This document shows positions 46,264-56,300 of a stretch of DNA of 64,000 nucleotides, piece after piece; the stretch's first letter is position 1, and each line of letters opens with the position of its first letter. The notes below the pieces were generated by a model. It was not told where the DNA came from. It saw only the letters and a program-made list of their open reading frames with translations, and made no database searches. Source of the DNA: Komagataeibacter xylinus (GTDB lineage Bacteria; Pseudomonadota; Alphaproteobacteria; Acetobacterales; Acetobacteraceae). Position numbers and translations under genes: made by a program. Location: the NCBI RefSeq assembly GCF_004302915.1, contig NZ_QQBI01000007.1, positions 1 to 64,000 on the forward strand. Reading direction: 5' to 3'.

Positions 46264-47261
46264 TCCGTCGTGCTCTTCGTTTTCTCCCCCTGCTTGTCCT
46301 GCCCCTGTCTGCCTGCGCAGGGCAGTATCATCCGCCGGTCATCCGCTACGATGACGCTGTTCAGGCCACGCGTCTGCCGGATCCGCCGAAGCCGGTGCAG
46401 GTCGTCGCGGTGCCGCAGCCACTCCCGTTGCCGGGGCAGCTTAAGCCGCTGCCGTCACGACGCGCGGTCCATCCGGCCCCCGAAGTCGCTGATCCGACCG
46501 TGCGCGTGACCCAGGCCAATCTGGCGGCGCGTATCCAGCCTACGCGCGCAGGGTTCATCAATGCGGTGCAGGTCTATCCCTACAGTGCGGGGGCACTCTA
46601 TCAGGTCTATGCCTCGCCGGGCGAGATCACCGACATCATGCTCCAGCAGGGTGAGAAACTGGTGGGCACTGGGCCTGTTGCGGCCGGTGACACTGTGCGC
46701 TGGATCATCGGTGATACCGAAAGCGGGGCGGGGGCCACAAAGCGGATTCATATCCTGGTCAAGCCGACCCGGCCGGACCTGACTACCAATCTGATCGTCA
46801 ATACGGATCGGCGGACCTATCTCGCGGAACTGCGTTCTACGCCGGCTACCTACATGGCGTCGGTATCCTGGGACTATCCCGAGGATGACCTGATCGTCCT
46901 GCACCGGCAGGACAGTGCGGCCGATGACGAAGCTCCCATTGAAACGGGCCTCAATCTGGACGCCCTGAATTTCCGTTATGCCATCCAGCCGGTGAAAGGC
47001 GGGAGACCACCCTGGCTACCCAGCCGGGCGTTTGACGATGGTCACAAGGTCTATATCGCTTTCCCGGCCGGGATCGGACAGGGTGAACTGCCGCCGCTAT
47101 TCGTGCTGGGGGCCGATGGCGGGCCGGAACTGGTCAATTATCGCGTGCGGCAGAACTGGATGATCGTGGATCGGCTCTTCGCCGCCGGTGAATTGCGGCT
47201 GGGTGACAAACATTCCGAACAGCGGGTGCGGATTGTCCGCACGGACGGACGGCGGACATGA
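46260..47261 (+). CDS. trbG: T4SS outer-membrane protein TrbG (VirB9 family)
   Basis: A 333-residue lipoprotein-like secretin partner. The signal peptide ends in LSAC, giving lipidated Cys19. After a Pro-rich linker comes the VirB9/CagX domain (VQVYPYSAGALYQVYASPGEITDIML; NLDALNFRYAI). It builds the outer-membrane core complex with TrbI. It overlaps both neighbours by four bases. Confidence 0.94.
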   Translation: MIRRALRFLPLLVLPLSACAGQYHPPVIRYDDAVQATRLPDPPKPVQVVAVPQPLPLPGQLKPLPSRRAVHPAPEVADPTVRVTQANLAARIQPTRAGFINAVQVYPYSAGALYQVYASPGEITDIMLQQGEKLVGTGPVAAGDTVRWIIGDTESGAGATKRIHILVKPTRPDLTTNLIVNTDRRTYLAELRSTPATYMASVSWDYPEDDLIVLHRQDSAADDEAPIETGLNLDALNFRYAIQPVKGGRPPWLPSRAFDDGHKVYIAFPAGIGQGELPPLFVLGADGGPELVNYRVRQNWMIVDRLFAAGELRLGDKHSEQRVRIVRTDGRRT

Positions 47262-48433
47262 CCGGGCAGGCGCCCACAGTGGGCGAAAATCCCGCAGGTG
47301 CTGCAACGCCGCCGCCCGATCTGCGTCTGCGGGCCGATCGGCCGCGCGTGGTCCGTCTGTCCCGCACCGTGGTCTGGTCGTTGGGCGGGGTGGGCATGGT
47401 CGCGGTGGCCTTCGCGCTGGGTTACGCTCTCCAGGCCAGCCATCGGTTGCCATCCACGCCCGCCACGCAGGATACCGATGTCCGTCCCTCGGCCGACGGA
47501 CTGGCTAGCCTGCCGTCCGATTATGTCGGTAATACCGTGCCGAAACTCGGTCCCGCGCTGCCCGGTGGTCTGGGGCACACCATCCTGAAGGCACAGGGAC
47601 AGGGGAAGGTGGCGTCCGGCACCGAAGATCACCGCGCCGCGCAGGAGGTCGAGGCGGCGATCGCCAGCAGGCTGTTTGTGCAGACGGGGGAGCGTGACCG
47701 CGCCGGCGAACAGGCGACCCCGCCCGCGCCGGGCGCTTCTGCCACTCAGGGGCGGGCGTCCGCCACGGCCGGGTCACAGGCCGGAAACCTCGCCTTTCTG
47801 GAAGGGCAGCCCGATCGCGCGACGACCAGTCCGGACCGCATCGCGCCGCCTGCCTCGCCCTACGTCCTCCAGGCGGGCACGGTGATCGCTGGCGCGCTGA
47901 ATACGAAAATCAGCTCCGACCTGCCCGGCCAGATCGTGGGCCATGTCACCCAGAACGTCTATGACAGCCCGACCGGGCGCTATCTTCTGATCCCGCAGGG
48001 TAGTACCCTGTTCGGGGCCTATAACAGCGGGATTTCCTTCGGACAGCAGCGTACCCAGATCATCTGGACGCGGCTGATCTTCCCCGATGGCGAGAGTCTG
48101 GTGCTGGAGAAGCTCCCCGGTGGCGATGCCATCGGCCAGTCCGGGCTGTCCGACGAGGTGAACAACCACTGGGGGCAATTGTTCAAAGCCGCCTTGGTGA
48201 CGACTCTGCTCAGCGTCGGTTCGGAAGCGGGCACGTCATGGAACGAGAACAATCTGATGCAGGCCATCCGCAGCGGGGCCAGCAACGGGTTTTCCATGGT
48301 CGGCAACCGGCTGATCGACCGCAGTCTGAACGTCCAGCCCACCCTGACCGACCGGCCGGGGCTGCCGTTCACCGTTCTGGTCGGGCACGACCTGCTACTC
48401 AAACTCTACCGGGAACAAGGACACATACGATGA
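47258..48433 (+). CDS. trbI: T4SS core protein TrbI (VirB10 family)
   Basis: A 391-residue protein with a short cytoplasmic part, one membrane segment (about 46-65), a Pro/Ala-rich periplasmic linker and the C-terminal VirB10 barrel (YVLQAGTVIAGALNTKISSDLPGQIVG; LIPQGSTLFGAYNSG). It spans both membranes and gates the channel. It overlaps trbG and the following DUF2274 gene by four bases each. Confidence 0.95.
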   Translation: MTGQAPTVGENPAGAATPPPDLRLRADRPRVVRLSRTVVWSLGGVGMVAVAFALGYALQASHRLPSTPATQDTDVRPSADGLASLPSDYVGNTVPKLGPALPGGLGHTILKAQGQGKVASGTEDHRAAQEVEAAIASRLFVQTGERDRAGEQATPPAPGASATQGRASATAGSQAGNLAFLEGQPDRATTSPDRIAPPASPYVLQAGTVIAGALNTKISSDLPGQIVGHVTQNVYDSPTGRYLLIPQGSTLFGAYNSGISFGQQRTQIIWTRLIFPDGESLVLEKLPGGDAIGQSGLSDEVNNHWGQLFKAALVTTLLSVGSEAGTSWNENNLMQAIRSGASNGFSMVGNRLIDRSLNVQPTLTDRPGLPFTVLVGHDLLLKLYREQGHIR

Positions 48434-48663
48434 CGAACCTGAAAATCCGGGAACTTCCCGATGAGAAACCGGTCAGAATGACCGTGGCGCTACCCGCCGA
48501 TATTCATCGTGACCTACTTGCCTATGCGGCACTTCTTTCCGGTAGCGCTGGGGCAATGGATCCAGCCCGGCTGGTCGCCCCCATGCTCCGGCAGTTCATG
48601 ATATCAGACAAGGGATTCGCCAGGGCGCGACGGCAGGCAAAAGCTGCATCATCGGAAAAGTAG
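48430..48663 (+). CDS. DUF2274 protein
   Basis: A 77-residue protein (KIRELPDEKPVRMTVALPADIHRDLLAYAALL) of the DUF2274 family, which regularly follows trbI. Its ribbon-helix-helix-like start, VRMTVALPADIHRDLLAYA, suggests DNA binding. It is the last gene of the trb operon; a convergent LysR gene ends two bases beyond. Confidence 0.88.
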   Translation: MTNLKIRELPDEKPVRMTVALPADIHRDLLAYAALLSGSAGAMDPARLVAPMLRQFMISDKGFARARRQAKAASSEK

Positions 48664-48665
48664 GC

Positions 48666-49580
48666 TTATGCTCGATGGGATTCGAGATGCCGGGCGAAGG
48701 TTTGGGCGCAGGGATTTTCATTGTCGGGCCTCCAGACAATGCCGAATTCCAGATGGGAGGAACCGGCTGCGTCACGGATTTCCATGATCGCGCTGTCGTG
48801 GCCATGTTGATCGCGGATTAGCGGTAGCCACGAGGCCGGAAGCAGGGCGATGCCTTCCTTGTTCTGGACGAGTGCGACAACCCGATTGCTGCCGATATCA
48901 TGACGACGGATTCGGGGATGGATATCGGTTTCACCGAGTTTTCGCCGGATAAGTTCCTTGAAATCCTGACCGGCATTATCACGTCCGATCAGGAATGTTT
49001 CATGACGCAGATCTTGCCATGAGATTTCCTGTCGTGTCGCCAGAGGGTGATCGGTGGAGAGTGCCGCCACGATGCGGTCGCTCCAAAGGGGCATGACGCG
49101 CAGGACTGGCGTCAGATTGCGACGTGTGACGACCGCGAAATCGATCTGTCCGCGCTGGAGGCGACGCACCAGTCTCTTGCCTGTGCCCTCGGAATAGCGA
49201 AAGATGATATCGGGATGCGTAGCACGGAACTCCGCCGTGAAGGCCGAGAGGCGTCCAGGCAGGACGCAGGTCTGGATGCCGATGGAGATCTGGCCATTCT
49301 CGCCCTTGCCCGTCCGCCGAGCGCGGGCGTTCATGCCAGCCACGTTATCCAGGATCATCTGGGTCCAGAGGACGAATTCCCGGCCGAACACGGTCGGTAC
49401 AGCGCCAACCGGAGAGCGGGTGAACAGCCTGACATCAAGCCGCTCCTCCAGGTTGTGCAGGGACCGGCTGACGGCTGACTGCCGGGTGTTCAGGAAACGC
49501 GCTGCGCCGTGGATACTGCCGTGCTCGGCGATTGCCCGCACGCATAGCAGTTGCCACAGATCGAACGGTGGCCGCCGCAT
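48666..49580 (-). CDS. LysR-family transcriptional regulator
   Basis: A 304-residue LysR protein with helix-turn-helix AEHGSIHGAARFLNTRQSAVSRSLHNLEERLDVRLF (about 18-53) and a substrate-binding domain. It reads toward the transfer operon. Its regulated gene is uncertain; the glutathione transferase upstream runs in the same direction, 72 bases away. This gene marks the change from transfer functions to accessory genes. Confidence 0.88.
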   Translation of the reverse strand: MRRPPFDLWQLLCVRAIAEHGSIHGAARFLNTRQSAVSRSLHNLEERLDVRLFTRSPVGAVPTVFGREFVLWTQMILDNVAGMNARARRTGKGENGQISIGIQTCVLPGRLSAFTAEFRATHPDIIFRYSEGTGKRLVRRLQRGQIDFAVVTRRNLTPVLRVMPLWSDRIVAALSTDHPLATRQEISWQDLRHETFLIGRDNAGQDFKELIRRKLGETDIHPRIRRHDIGSNRVVALVQNKEGIALLPASWLPLIRDQHGHDSAIMEIRDAAGSSHLEFGIVWRPDNENPCAQTFARHLESHRA

Positions 49581-49652
49581 GGCCTGTCACACCGTCTTGC
49601 TGTGATGTGACCTCAAGGCGGCAGGGATTGCCTTCATGCCTCAGCAATCTCC

Positions 49653-50246
49653 TTAGAGACCCGGCATGGGGATGAAACCCGGTAGATCCCGAACACGATC
49701 GAGCCAGCGCGTAAGAGCCGCGTACGGGGTAAGGTCGATACCGCCCTCGGGTGTCAGTGCGAGGTAGGGAAAGAGAGCGCAGTCGGCGATTGTAGGGTGA
49801 CCGAGCGCAAACCAGTCCTGTGTCTCGACATGCGCATTGAGCACCGGCAGGAGTTTGTCGGTCCAGCGCATGGCAGTGCCCATATCTAGGGGATACCCGA
49901 ATTTCCGGATCAGACGGGCAGCGTTTGGGCCGTTGCGGACGTCGTTCGACGCCACTGAAAGCCATTGTGTGATGGTGGCCTGCGACATGGCATCTTCAGG
50001 CCACCAGCTGCGGTCCGTCAGTCTGCCAGCAAGATAGACCAGGATGGCCTGGGAGTCCCGGAGTGTGAAGTCACCATCCACCAGAACCGGGATTTCCCCG
50101 AACGGGTTCAGTTTCCGAAAATCTGGATCACGGTTCTGACCTGCCGCAAGATCGACAGGAACAAGGTCCAGCTTCGTGTTGGTTAAGGCAGCGAAAAGTC
50201 GGATTTTGTAGCAGTTTCCGGAGACATCCAGATCATAGAGAAGCAT
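49653..50246 (-). CDS. Glutathione S-transferase
   Basis: A 197-residue cytosolic transferase: thioredoxin-like N-terminal domain with NPFGEIPVLVDGDFTLRDSQAILVYLA (glutathione-binding Pro and the DSQA motif) and an all-helical C-terminal domain with HPTIADCALFPYLAL. It probably conjugates or reduces electrophiles. The start MLLYDLDVSG is preferred over an in-frame ATG 42 bases upstream. It is divergent from the TetR gene at 50357, which may control it. Confidence 0.9.
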   Translation of the reverse strand: MLLYDLDVSGNCYKIRLFAALTNTKLDLVPVDLAAGQNRDPDFRKLNPFGEIPVLVDGDFTLRDSQAILVYLAGRLTDRSWWPEDAMSQATITQWLSVASNDVRNGPNAARLIRKFGYPLDMGTAMRWTDKLLPVLNAHVETQDWFALGHPTIADCALFPYLALTPEGGIDLTPYAALTRWLDRVRDLPGFIPMPGL

Positions 50247-50326
50247 CAGGGGGTGTCCTTTGGCTGGAGATAGAAGAACAGGAAACACATGGGTCTTGCC
50301 CGGCAGAAACTTGCAGTCTATTGTGT

Positions 50327-50342
50327 ACGAACGACTGTTCGT
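50327..50342. promoter_or_regulatory. Candidate TetR operator
   Basis: A perfect inverted repeat ACGAAC-GACT-GTTCGT lies between the divergent glutathione transferase and TetR genes, 15 bases before the TetR start. Size and position fit a TetR-family operator. Confidence 0.6.
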
Positions 50343-50356
50343 GAGTCAAAGGCGAA

Positions 50357-50938
50357 ATGCGAGAACCCGTTCCTATCCACCGGATTGTTGTCGAAGCCCG
50401 CGAACTGTTTCGCGAATACGGCTACGAAGGAGCGTCCATGCGTGATCTGGCCGATCGTGTGGGTCTGCGTCCGCAAAGCCTCTACACGCGCTTTCCGTCG
50501 AAGGAATCGCTGGTGCGCGAGGTGCTGGCCCTGACGCTCGACGACACGCTGGCCGATCTCCCGGATTCTAAGACGGACTGGCGTGCTGCCTGGCGGACGC
50601 TGATCAGGCGGATTGCGGAGACGTTCGAGACGCGGGGGCGCTGCGTGGGGCTGCATCTCGCTTATGGCGTGACAGCGCAGACACCGGACGCTCAGGAAGC
50701 GGTAAGGGCATTTTTCTTGCGATTACGCGATGCGATGGCCGGGATTCTGGATGCCGGGAAAGTCTGTGAACCGGCGGCTGTTGCAGAGGACATCCTTGCT
50801 CAACTCGAAGGAGCAACCCTCTGGATCGCAACATCTGGAGACATGACGCCGCTTCGCCGGGCTGCCGAAAGGGCTTGTGACATCGCTATTTTGTCGTCGG
50901 CTCTATCCCGGTCCACTGAAATAGAGAAAAAGCGTTGA
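50357..50938 (+). CDS. TetR-family transcriptional regulator
   Basis: A 193-residue repressor with helix-turn-helix [44 protein letters not shown] (about 15-58) and a helical ligand domain. It overlaps the damaged LOG gene by four bases and is divergent from the glutathione transferase. The 16-bp palindrome upstream is its likely operator. The inducer is unknown. Confidence 0.9.
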   Translation: MREPVPIHRIVVEARELFREYGYEGASMRDLADRVGLRPQSLYTRFPSKESLVREVLALTLDDTLADLPDSKTDWRAAWRTLIRRIAETFETRGRCVGLHLAYGVTAQTPDAQEAVRAFFLRLRDAMAGILDAGKVCEPAAVAEDILAQLEGATLWIATSGDMTPLRRAAERACDIAILSSALSRSTEIEKKR

Positions 50939-51509
50939 GAGTCGCTGTATTCTGCGGATCAGCCACTGGGAACGATCCTATGTACCAGAACGCAGCGGAG
51001 CAGCTTGGTCGGACGCTTGCTCGCCAGGGAATCGGTCTTGTTTATGGAGGGGGTCACGTCGGCCTGATGGGCGCAGTCGCGGACGCCCCCTGGCATATGG
51101 CGGAGAGGTCATCGGTGTGATGCCGCGGGCACTTGTCGATCAGGAAATTGCCCATCAGGGCCTGACCCGTCTGGATGTGGTTCCAGACATGCATGTCCGT
51201 AAAGACCGCATGTCGGAACTGGCAGATGCGTTTGTAGCATTACCGGGCGGTGCGGGAACTCTGGAAGAAATCTTCGAACAATGGACCTGGGCGCAGCTCG
51301 GGATTCATGAGAAGCCATGCGGTTTTCTGAATGTGAATGGCTATTTCGATCCTCTTTTATCCATGGTCAACAAAATGGTGGAGCAGGGCTTTATGAGGCA
51401 GGATTACAGTCAGATGCTCGTGGTTTCTGACAATATCGAAACATTGCTTCGAAGTTTTTCAGAGTACCGGCCTCCAGCGCGAAAGTGGTCTGAAAAACTT
51501 CCTGCATGA
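50935..51509 (+). pseudogene. LOG-family cytokinin-riboside phosphorylase, frameshifted
   Basis: Two frames together make a LOG/YvdD-like Rossmann protein. The first (50935-51120) encodes [13 protein letters not shown] and [18 protein letters not shown]. The second (51117-51509) encodes [13 protein letters not shown], the RKDRMSELADAFVALPGGAGTLEEIFE signature PGGxGTxxE and the C-terminus. Between them a run of five C (51086-51090) is one base short; one more C would restore [24 protein letters not shown] enzymes release free cytokinin-type bases from nucleotide 5'-monophosphates. Either the gene is broken or the base was missed in sequencing. Confidence 0.82.
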
Positions 51510-51591
51510 TGCCTGGAACACGCATGTGCCTATAACATCCCGTCCATCTACTGGGCTTTCTCTGGTTGAGACCGTCGATCCCAGTCCCCAT

Positions 51592-52518
51592 ATGCCGCGT
51601 CTAGTTGGAATTGGCCTTCTGGCGGCGGCACTATTTTCCATCACGTTTGTACTGAATCGTGCCATGAGCCTTGGTGGCGGCCATTGGGTATGGAGCGCCT
51701 CGTTGCGCTATGTCGATATGGCATTCTTGCTGACCGCATGGCTGCTTGTGCGGCGTGGTCCGCGCTATCTGGCAGCGGTCCTCCATCTCTTTTGCGCGCG
51801 GCTAGGGTTCTGGCTTCTGGCAGGCGGAATCGGGTTTGGCATATTCTATGCCTGCTGCTGCTTTGCTACTGATCATGCTCAAGGATGGATTGTCGCGGCA
51901 ACGTGGCAGTTAACGATTCTCGCTACTCCATTTGTACTGCGTGCATTTGGTGCCCGCGTTCCAATGCGTGGCCTTATCTTTTTGGGGTTTATCTTTCTTG
52001 GTGTCCTGACGCTGAACATTCAGCGTGCCTCAACCGGGTCGAGCGTAACGCAGATACTGTCAGGTGTTGTACCTGTGATGGTCGCTGCGGTTGCTTATCC
52101 CGTAGGTAACCAGTTGCTCAATTGTGCCAAGCACGCGGGTGATGAGGCATCTGTACTGTTGTCTGACCCGGTAGCGGCCGTGTTGCTACTTACGTTGGGG
52201 GCTTTGCCGGTTTTCGTACTTCTGATCCTGCTTTTCAACCCTCCCCTGCCGGGCGTGGCACAGGTAGGGGCAACAGCCCTGATCGCGCTTGTTGCCGGGT
52301 GCCTCGCTACCACATTGTTTCTTTACGCTCGCAACCTCTCTCGTGATCCGCTGCATATCGCAGCGGTGGACGCGACACAGGCGGCAGAAGTGGCATTTGC
52401 CCTGTTCGGAGAGATGCTCATGCTTGGGGCTGCTCCCCCTGATTTGTTGGGATGGGTCGGACTCGTTGCGGTTATCGGAGGGTTGATTGGTTTCACATTC
52501 CAGTCAACCGAAGGATAA
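51592..52518 (+). CDS. EmrE/DMT-family multidrug exporter
   Basis: A 308-residue membrane protein with about ten hydrophobic helices, beginning MPRLVGIGLLAAALFSITFVLNRAM, the usual start of the multidrug-resistance efflux (DMT) family. It is likely to export cationic drugs or metabolites. A GTG at 51526 would add 22 polar residues; I prefer the ATG at 51592, directly before the first helix. It follows the LOG pseudogene in the same direction. Confidence 0.8.
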   Translation: MPRLVGIGLLAAALFSITFVLNRAMSLGGGHWVWSASLRYVDMAFLLTAWLLVRRGPRYLAAVLHLFCARLGFWLLAGGIGFGIFYACCCFATDHAQGWIVAATWQLTILATPFVLRAFGARVPMRGLIFLGFIFLGVLTLNIQRASTGSSVTQILSGVVPVMVAAVAYPVGNQLLNCAKHAGDEASVLLSDPVAAVLLLTLGALPVFVLLILLFNPPLPGVAQVGATALIALVAGCLATTLFLYARNLSRDPLHIAAVDATQAAEVAFALFGEMLMLGAAPPDLLGWVGLVAVIGGLIGFTFQSTEG

Positions 52519-52744
52519 CGGTGCAAAGTAGAATTTGAATGTTACGGCACAAGCGTGGTGCATGCGATCAAGATTTATACTGTGACCGCAGACTGCGCAG
52601 GGACTGATGTAGATATGAAGCATGTCGAGAACCAGAGCGCTTGGTATCATGGAACATGAAGTAAGACATCGGTGGTATCTGGATTATCAGCTAAGAGAAA
52701 GCACGTCATCTTTCTAACCAAAAGGCCAAGAAAGGACGGAAATC

Positions 52745-53215
52745 ATGATGGATACAGAGAGCCGATCTGATCGGTACGATGCCTGGGTCTGGAACGGACC
52801 CGGAGATCCAGACCGATTGCAGCGTTTGGAGAAGCAGGCTGAACCGGTAGCCGCTGGTGACATCATCGTTGCTAACACCATGGCAGCTTTCAATCCCGTC
52901 GACTGGAAAATCATCCGGCATGGGCACCCTGCCTGGAAGTTCGGTCATGTGCCAGGTGTTGATGGCGTAGGCCGGATTGTCGCGGTCGGGGTTGGCGTCA
53001 CACTGCCTGTCGGACTGCGTGTGGCCTATCATCAGGGGCTGGGAAGGGATGGAAGTTTCGCACAGCGCACCGTGCTGAAGGCGGCAAGCGTCCTGCCGGT
53101 GCCGGATGGACTGAGTGATGAGCAGGCTGTCAGTGTGCCCTGTCCAGGGTCAATCAATCTCGCGCTTCTTGGTATGAATTTTCGCGACGGATTACGAATG
53201 ACCTGGTCAAGATAA
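52745..53215 (+). pseudogene. Zinc-type alcohol dehydrogenase-like oxidoreductase, truncated
   Basis: The 156 residues match only the N-terminal GroES-like half of a medium-chain dehydrogenase (NPVDWKIIRHGHPAWKFGHVPGVDGVGRIVAVG; FAQRTVLKAASVLPVPDGLSDEQA). Full-length proteins have about 330 residues with a Rossmann domain. After SVPCPG the sequence loses similarity and stops 19 codons later, so the cofactor-binding half was lost by deletion or insertion near 53150. No activity is expected. Confidence 0.75.
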
Positions 53216-53367
53216 AAACAAGATACACGTATGTGCATCGATATATCCGGGACGATTCCAACAACGGGATTAGCCGGATTTAGATGTCTGGAATCTGCTC
53301 CTATCGCTTCAGAACCCGACGTTCTGTTTCTCCCCACTTGCCTGCCTCTCTGGCTGACGCAGTGGCT

Positions 53368-53397
53368 CGCTATAAGTTGAGGTGTTTGCTTATAGCG
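53368..53397. repeat. 9-bp inverted repeat after RND pump gene
   Basis: CGCTATAAG (53368-53376) is repeated inverted at 53389-53397 with a 12-base loop, just beyond the stop of the minus-strand RND gene. A T tract is lacking, so a terminator role is only possible. Confidence 0.4.
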
Positions 53398-53399
53398 CA

Positions 53400-56300
53400 T
53401 TAGACCGTTTTGCTACGACGCGGCCTGATGACCGTGTAGACCGAGGGCAGCACGAACAGCGTCATGCTCGTGCCGACGATCATGCCGACGACAATCACCG
53501 TTCCCAGTCCGAAGCGGCTGTTCGCGCCCGCACCCGTGGCGATGACCAGGGGCGCAAGCCCCACGACCATTGCTGCTGTGGTCATGATGATCGGTCGGAA
53601 ACGGATGGCGGCGGCCGTCTCGATTGCTGTCCTGCGGTCTACATTGTCACGATGAAGGATCTCGTTTGCGAACTCGACCATCAGGATGCCATGCTTGCTC
53701 ACCAGCCCGATCAGCGTAATGAGTCCGATTTCAGTATAGATATTTAACGTCGTCACACCGAGTGCGAGCGGAATAAGGGCGCCGAACACGGATAACGGCA
53801 CACTGACAAGGATGATGACCGGATCGGTGAAGCTGTTGTACTGAACCGACAGGACGAGATAAATGGCAATCAGTGCGAAAAGGAACGCAAAAATCAGTGC
53901 GTTTCCTTCCTGTACATACTGACGTGAATCAGACTGCCAGTCATAGCTGTAGCCGGGCGGGAACTCCGCCGCCTTTGCCTTCAGGAAGCTCACGGCGTCA
54001 CCCATCGTAACACCTTTGGCGAGAATGGCCTGAAACGTGGCCGAGTTCTGCTGGCCGAACTGGGGTAGACGATTGGGTTCGACATCGACGCGCACGTTGG
54101 CCAGGGCCGACAGCGGTACCTGATGGCCGTTCTGATCGCGCATATAGTAGGTCTTCAGCGCGTCCGGCGTCAGGCGGGACAGGGGAACAGCTTGAGGGAT
54201 CACGTCATAGGACCGGCCATAATAGCCAAAGCGATTGACGTAGTTTTCCCCGATGAGCGTATTCAGCGCGTTGCCGATCCGCTCCATACGGATCCCGAGC
54301 GCATTGGCTTTGGTCCGATCGACCGTGACCCGGACAACCGGATTATCGAAGGCGAGGTCGCTATCGACCACGGCAAACAGACCGCTTTTAGAGGCTTCGT
54401 CCCGCAGGTGTGACATGACGCCGAAGACGTTGCGATAGCTGTCATCACTGCGGACGACCATCTGAACTGGCAGGCCGCCGGTTGAACCCGGCAGTGCCCC
54501 CATCTGGAACACGTAGACGCTGGTCCCCTGGATGGAAGCAACACGCTGTTGCAGGTCCATCTGGATCTGATCGGCGTTACGCCTGCGCTTGCCCCAGTCG
54601 TCGAGATTGACCCCGCCGACGCTGTTGGCGATCCCGTCAATTCCGTTCATCTGCCAATGGCTATGGCCTTCCGGGATTTCAGACATCTTTTCGTAAAGTG
54701 TCTGGGCGTAAGTCTCGACATAATGAAGGTTGGCGTATTGCGGGGCTTTGACCGCCGTATAGACGATATCCTGGTCCTCATTGGGCGCCAGTTCGCTCTG
54801 GGACACGTGTAGCATAACCGGAATAAGAAGGAAGATTACTGCGGCCGTGCCAAGCGGAACCCAGCGATGCCGCAGCGAAAAATCGAGCACGGTTTCATAG
54901 CGCGCCGTCATGAAACCGAAGGCATGCTCGGCCATTCGTTCCATGAATCCTTCCTTTTCTTTCGCTTTGAGCAATTTTGCACTCATGAGCGGCGACAGGG
55001 TGAGTGCGACGACACCGGAGACGATGACGGACCCGGCCAGCGTGAGCGCGAATTCCCGGAACAGCGTGCCCGTCAGTCCGCCCATGAAAGCGATGGGGGC
55101 GTAAACCGCTGTAAGTGTGAGGGTCATCGCGACAACAGGGCCTGCCACCTCACGCGCCCCAAGTAACGCGGCGTCGAAGGGGGACTTGCCCTCTTCGATA
55201 TGGCGATGGACGTTCTCGATCACGACGATGGCGTCATCGACCACGAGCCCAATCGACAGCACCATCGCCAGCAAGGTGAGCAAATTCAGGCTGAACCCGA
55301 AGGTGTACATCAGGCCGACGGCACCGAGCATCGAGAGGGGTATAGTGGCGATAGGCACGATCACCGCCCGCACGGTGCCGAGTGAGAGGTAGATCACAAG
55401 AATGACGATGAGCAGCGCCTCGATGAAGGTCTCGGTCACTTCATCGATCGACGCCTGGATGAAATGCGCGGTCTCGTAAGGAACGCGGACATCAATTCCC
55501 GGCGGGAGCGTCGCCTTGAGTTTCGGCATGATCTCGTTGAGACGCGAGATGATCGTCAGCGGGTTGCCCGTCGGCGACGGCTCCAGACCCACGAAGATCG
55601 AAGGTCGGGGTGTCGGCTTGCCGTTCGGCGGCCGAAGCGTGCTGGTCTGCGAACTGGTATCGGTATTGTCCGGTCCGAGTTCGGCGCGTCCGATGTCCCG
55701 CACCCGGATAACCCGGCCACCGGTCGAGCGCAGTACCATGTCACGGAATTCCTCGACCGTTTTCAGATCCGTGTTGAGGTTGATATTGCTGATCGTATAA
55801 ACGCCACGTATCCGGCCGGGTGCGGCCTGGAAATTGTTCTCCCGGATAGCCCGTGCCACGTCCTCGCCCGTCATGTCGTTGGCGGCCAGTTTCTCGGGAT
55901 CGAGCCAGAGGCGCATCGAAAGGCGCTGCTCTCCGAAATAACTGATTTCGGATACGCCCTCTATGCCCGAGAGCATCGGTGCTGCGACCCGATGGATATA
56001 ATCCGAGATTTCGTAGAGAGGCCGCGTTGTGCTGGCAAAACCGATATAGGCGACTGCGGTAAAGCCGCCCGAGGTGCGTTTGATGACCGGATCATACGCG
56101 CCTTCCGGCAACCGGTATTTGACGGCGTTCACCTTGGACATCACGTCGGTCAGGGCGCGCATGGAATCATAATTCAGCATCATGCGCACCGTCACCACGC
56201 TGAGGCCCTGCGTGGTGGTGGAGGAAAGGTAATCGATGCCCTCGACGGACGCGACGGCCTCGCTGATCGGCTGGGTCACGAAGCCCTGCATGAGGTCGGA

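Noticed and set aside
53231-53380. Short plus-strand frame of 49 codons after the truncated dehydrogenase
   Set aside because: No ribosome binding site and no family match; too short to support.
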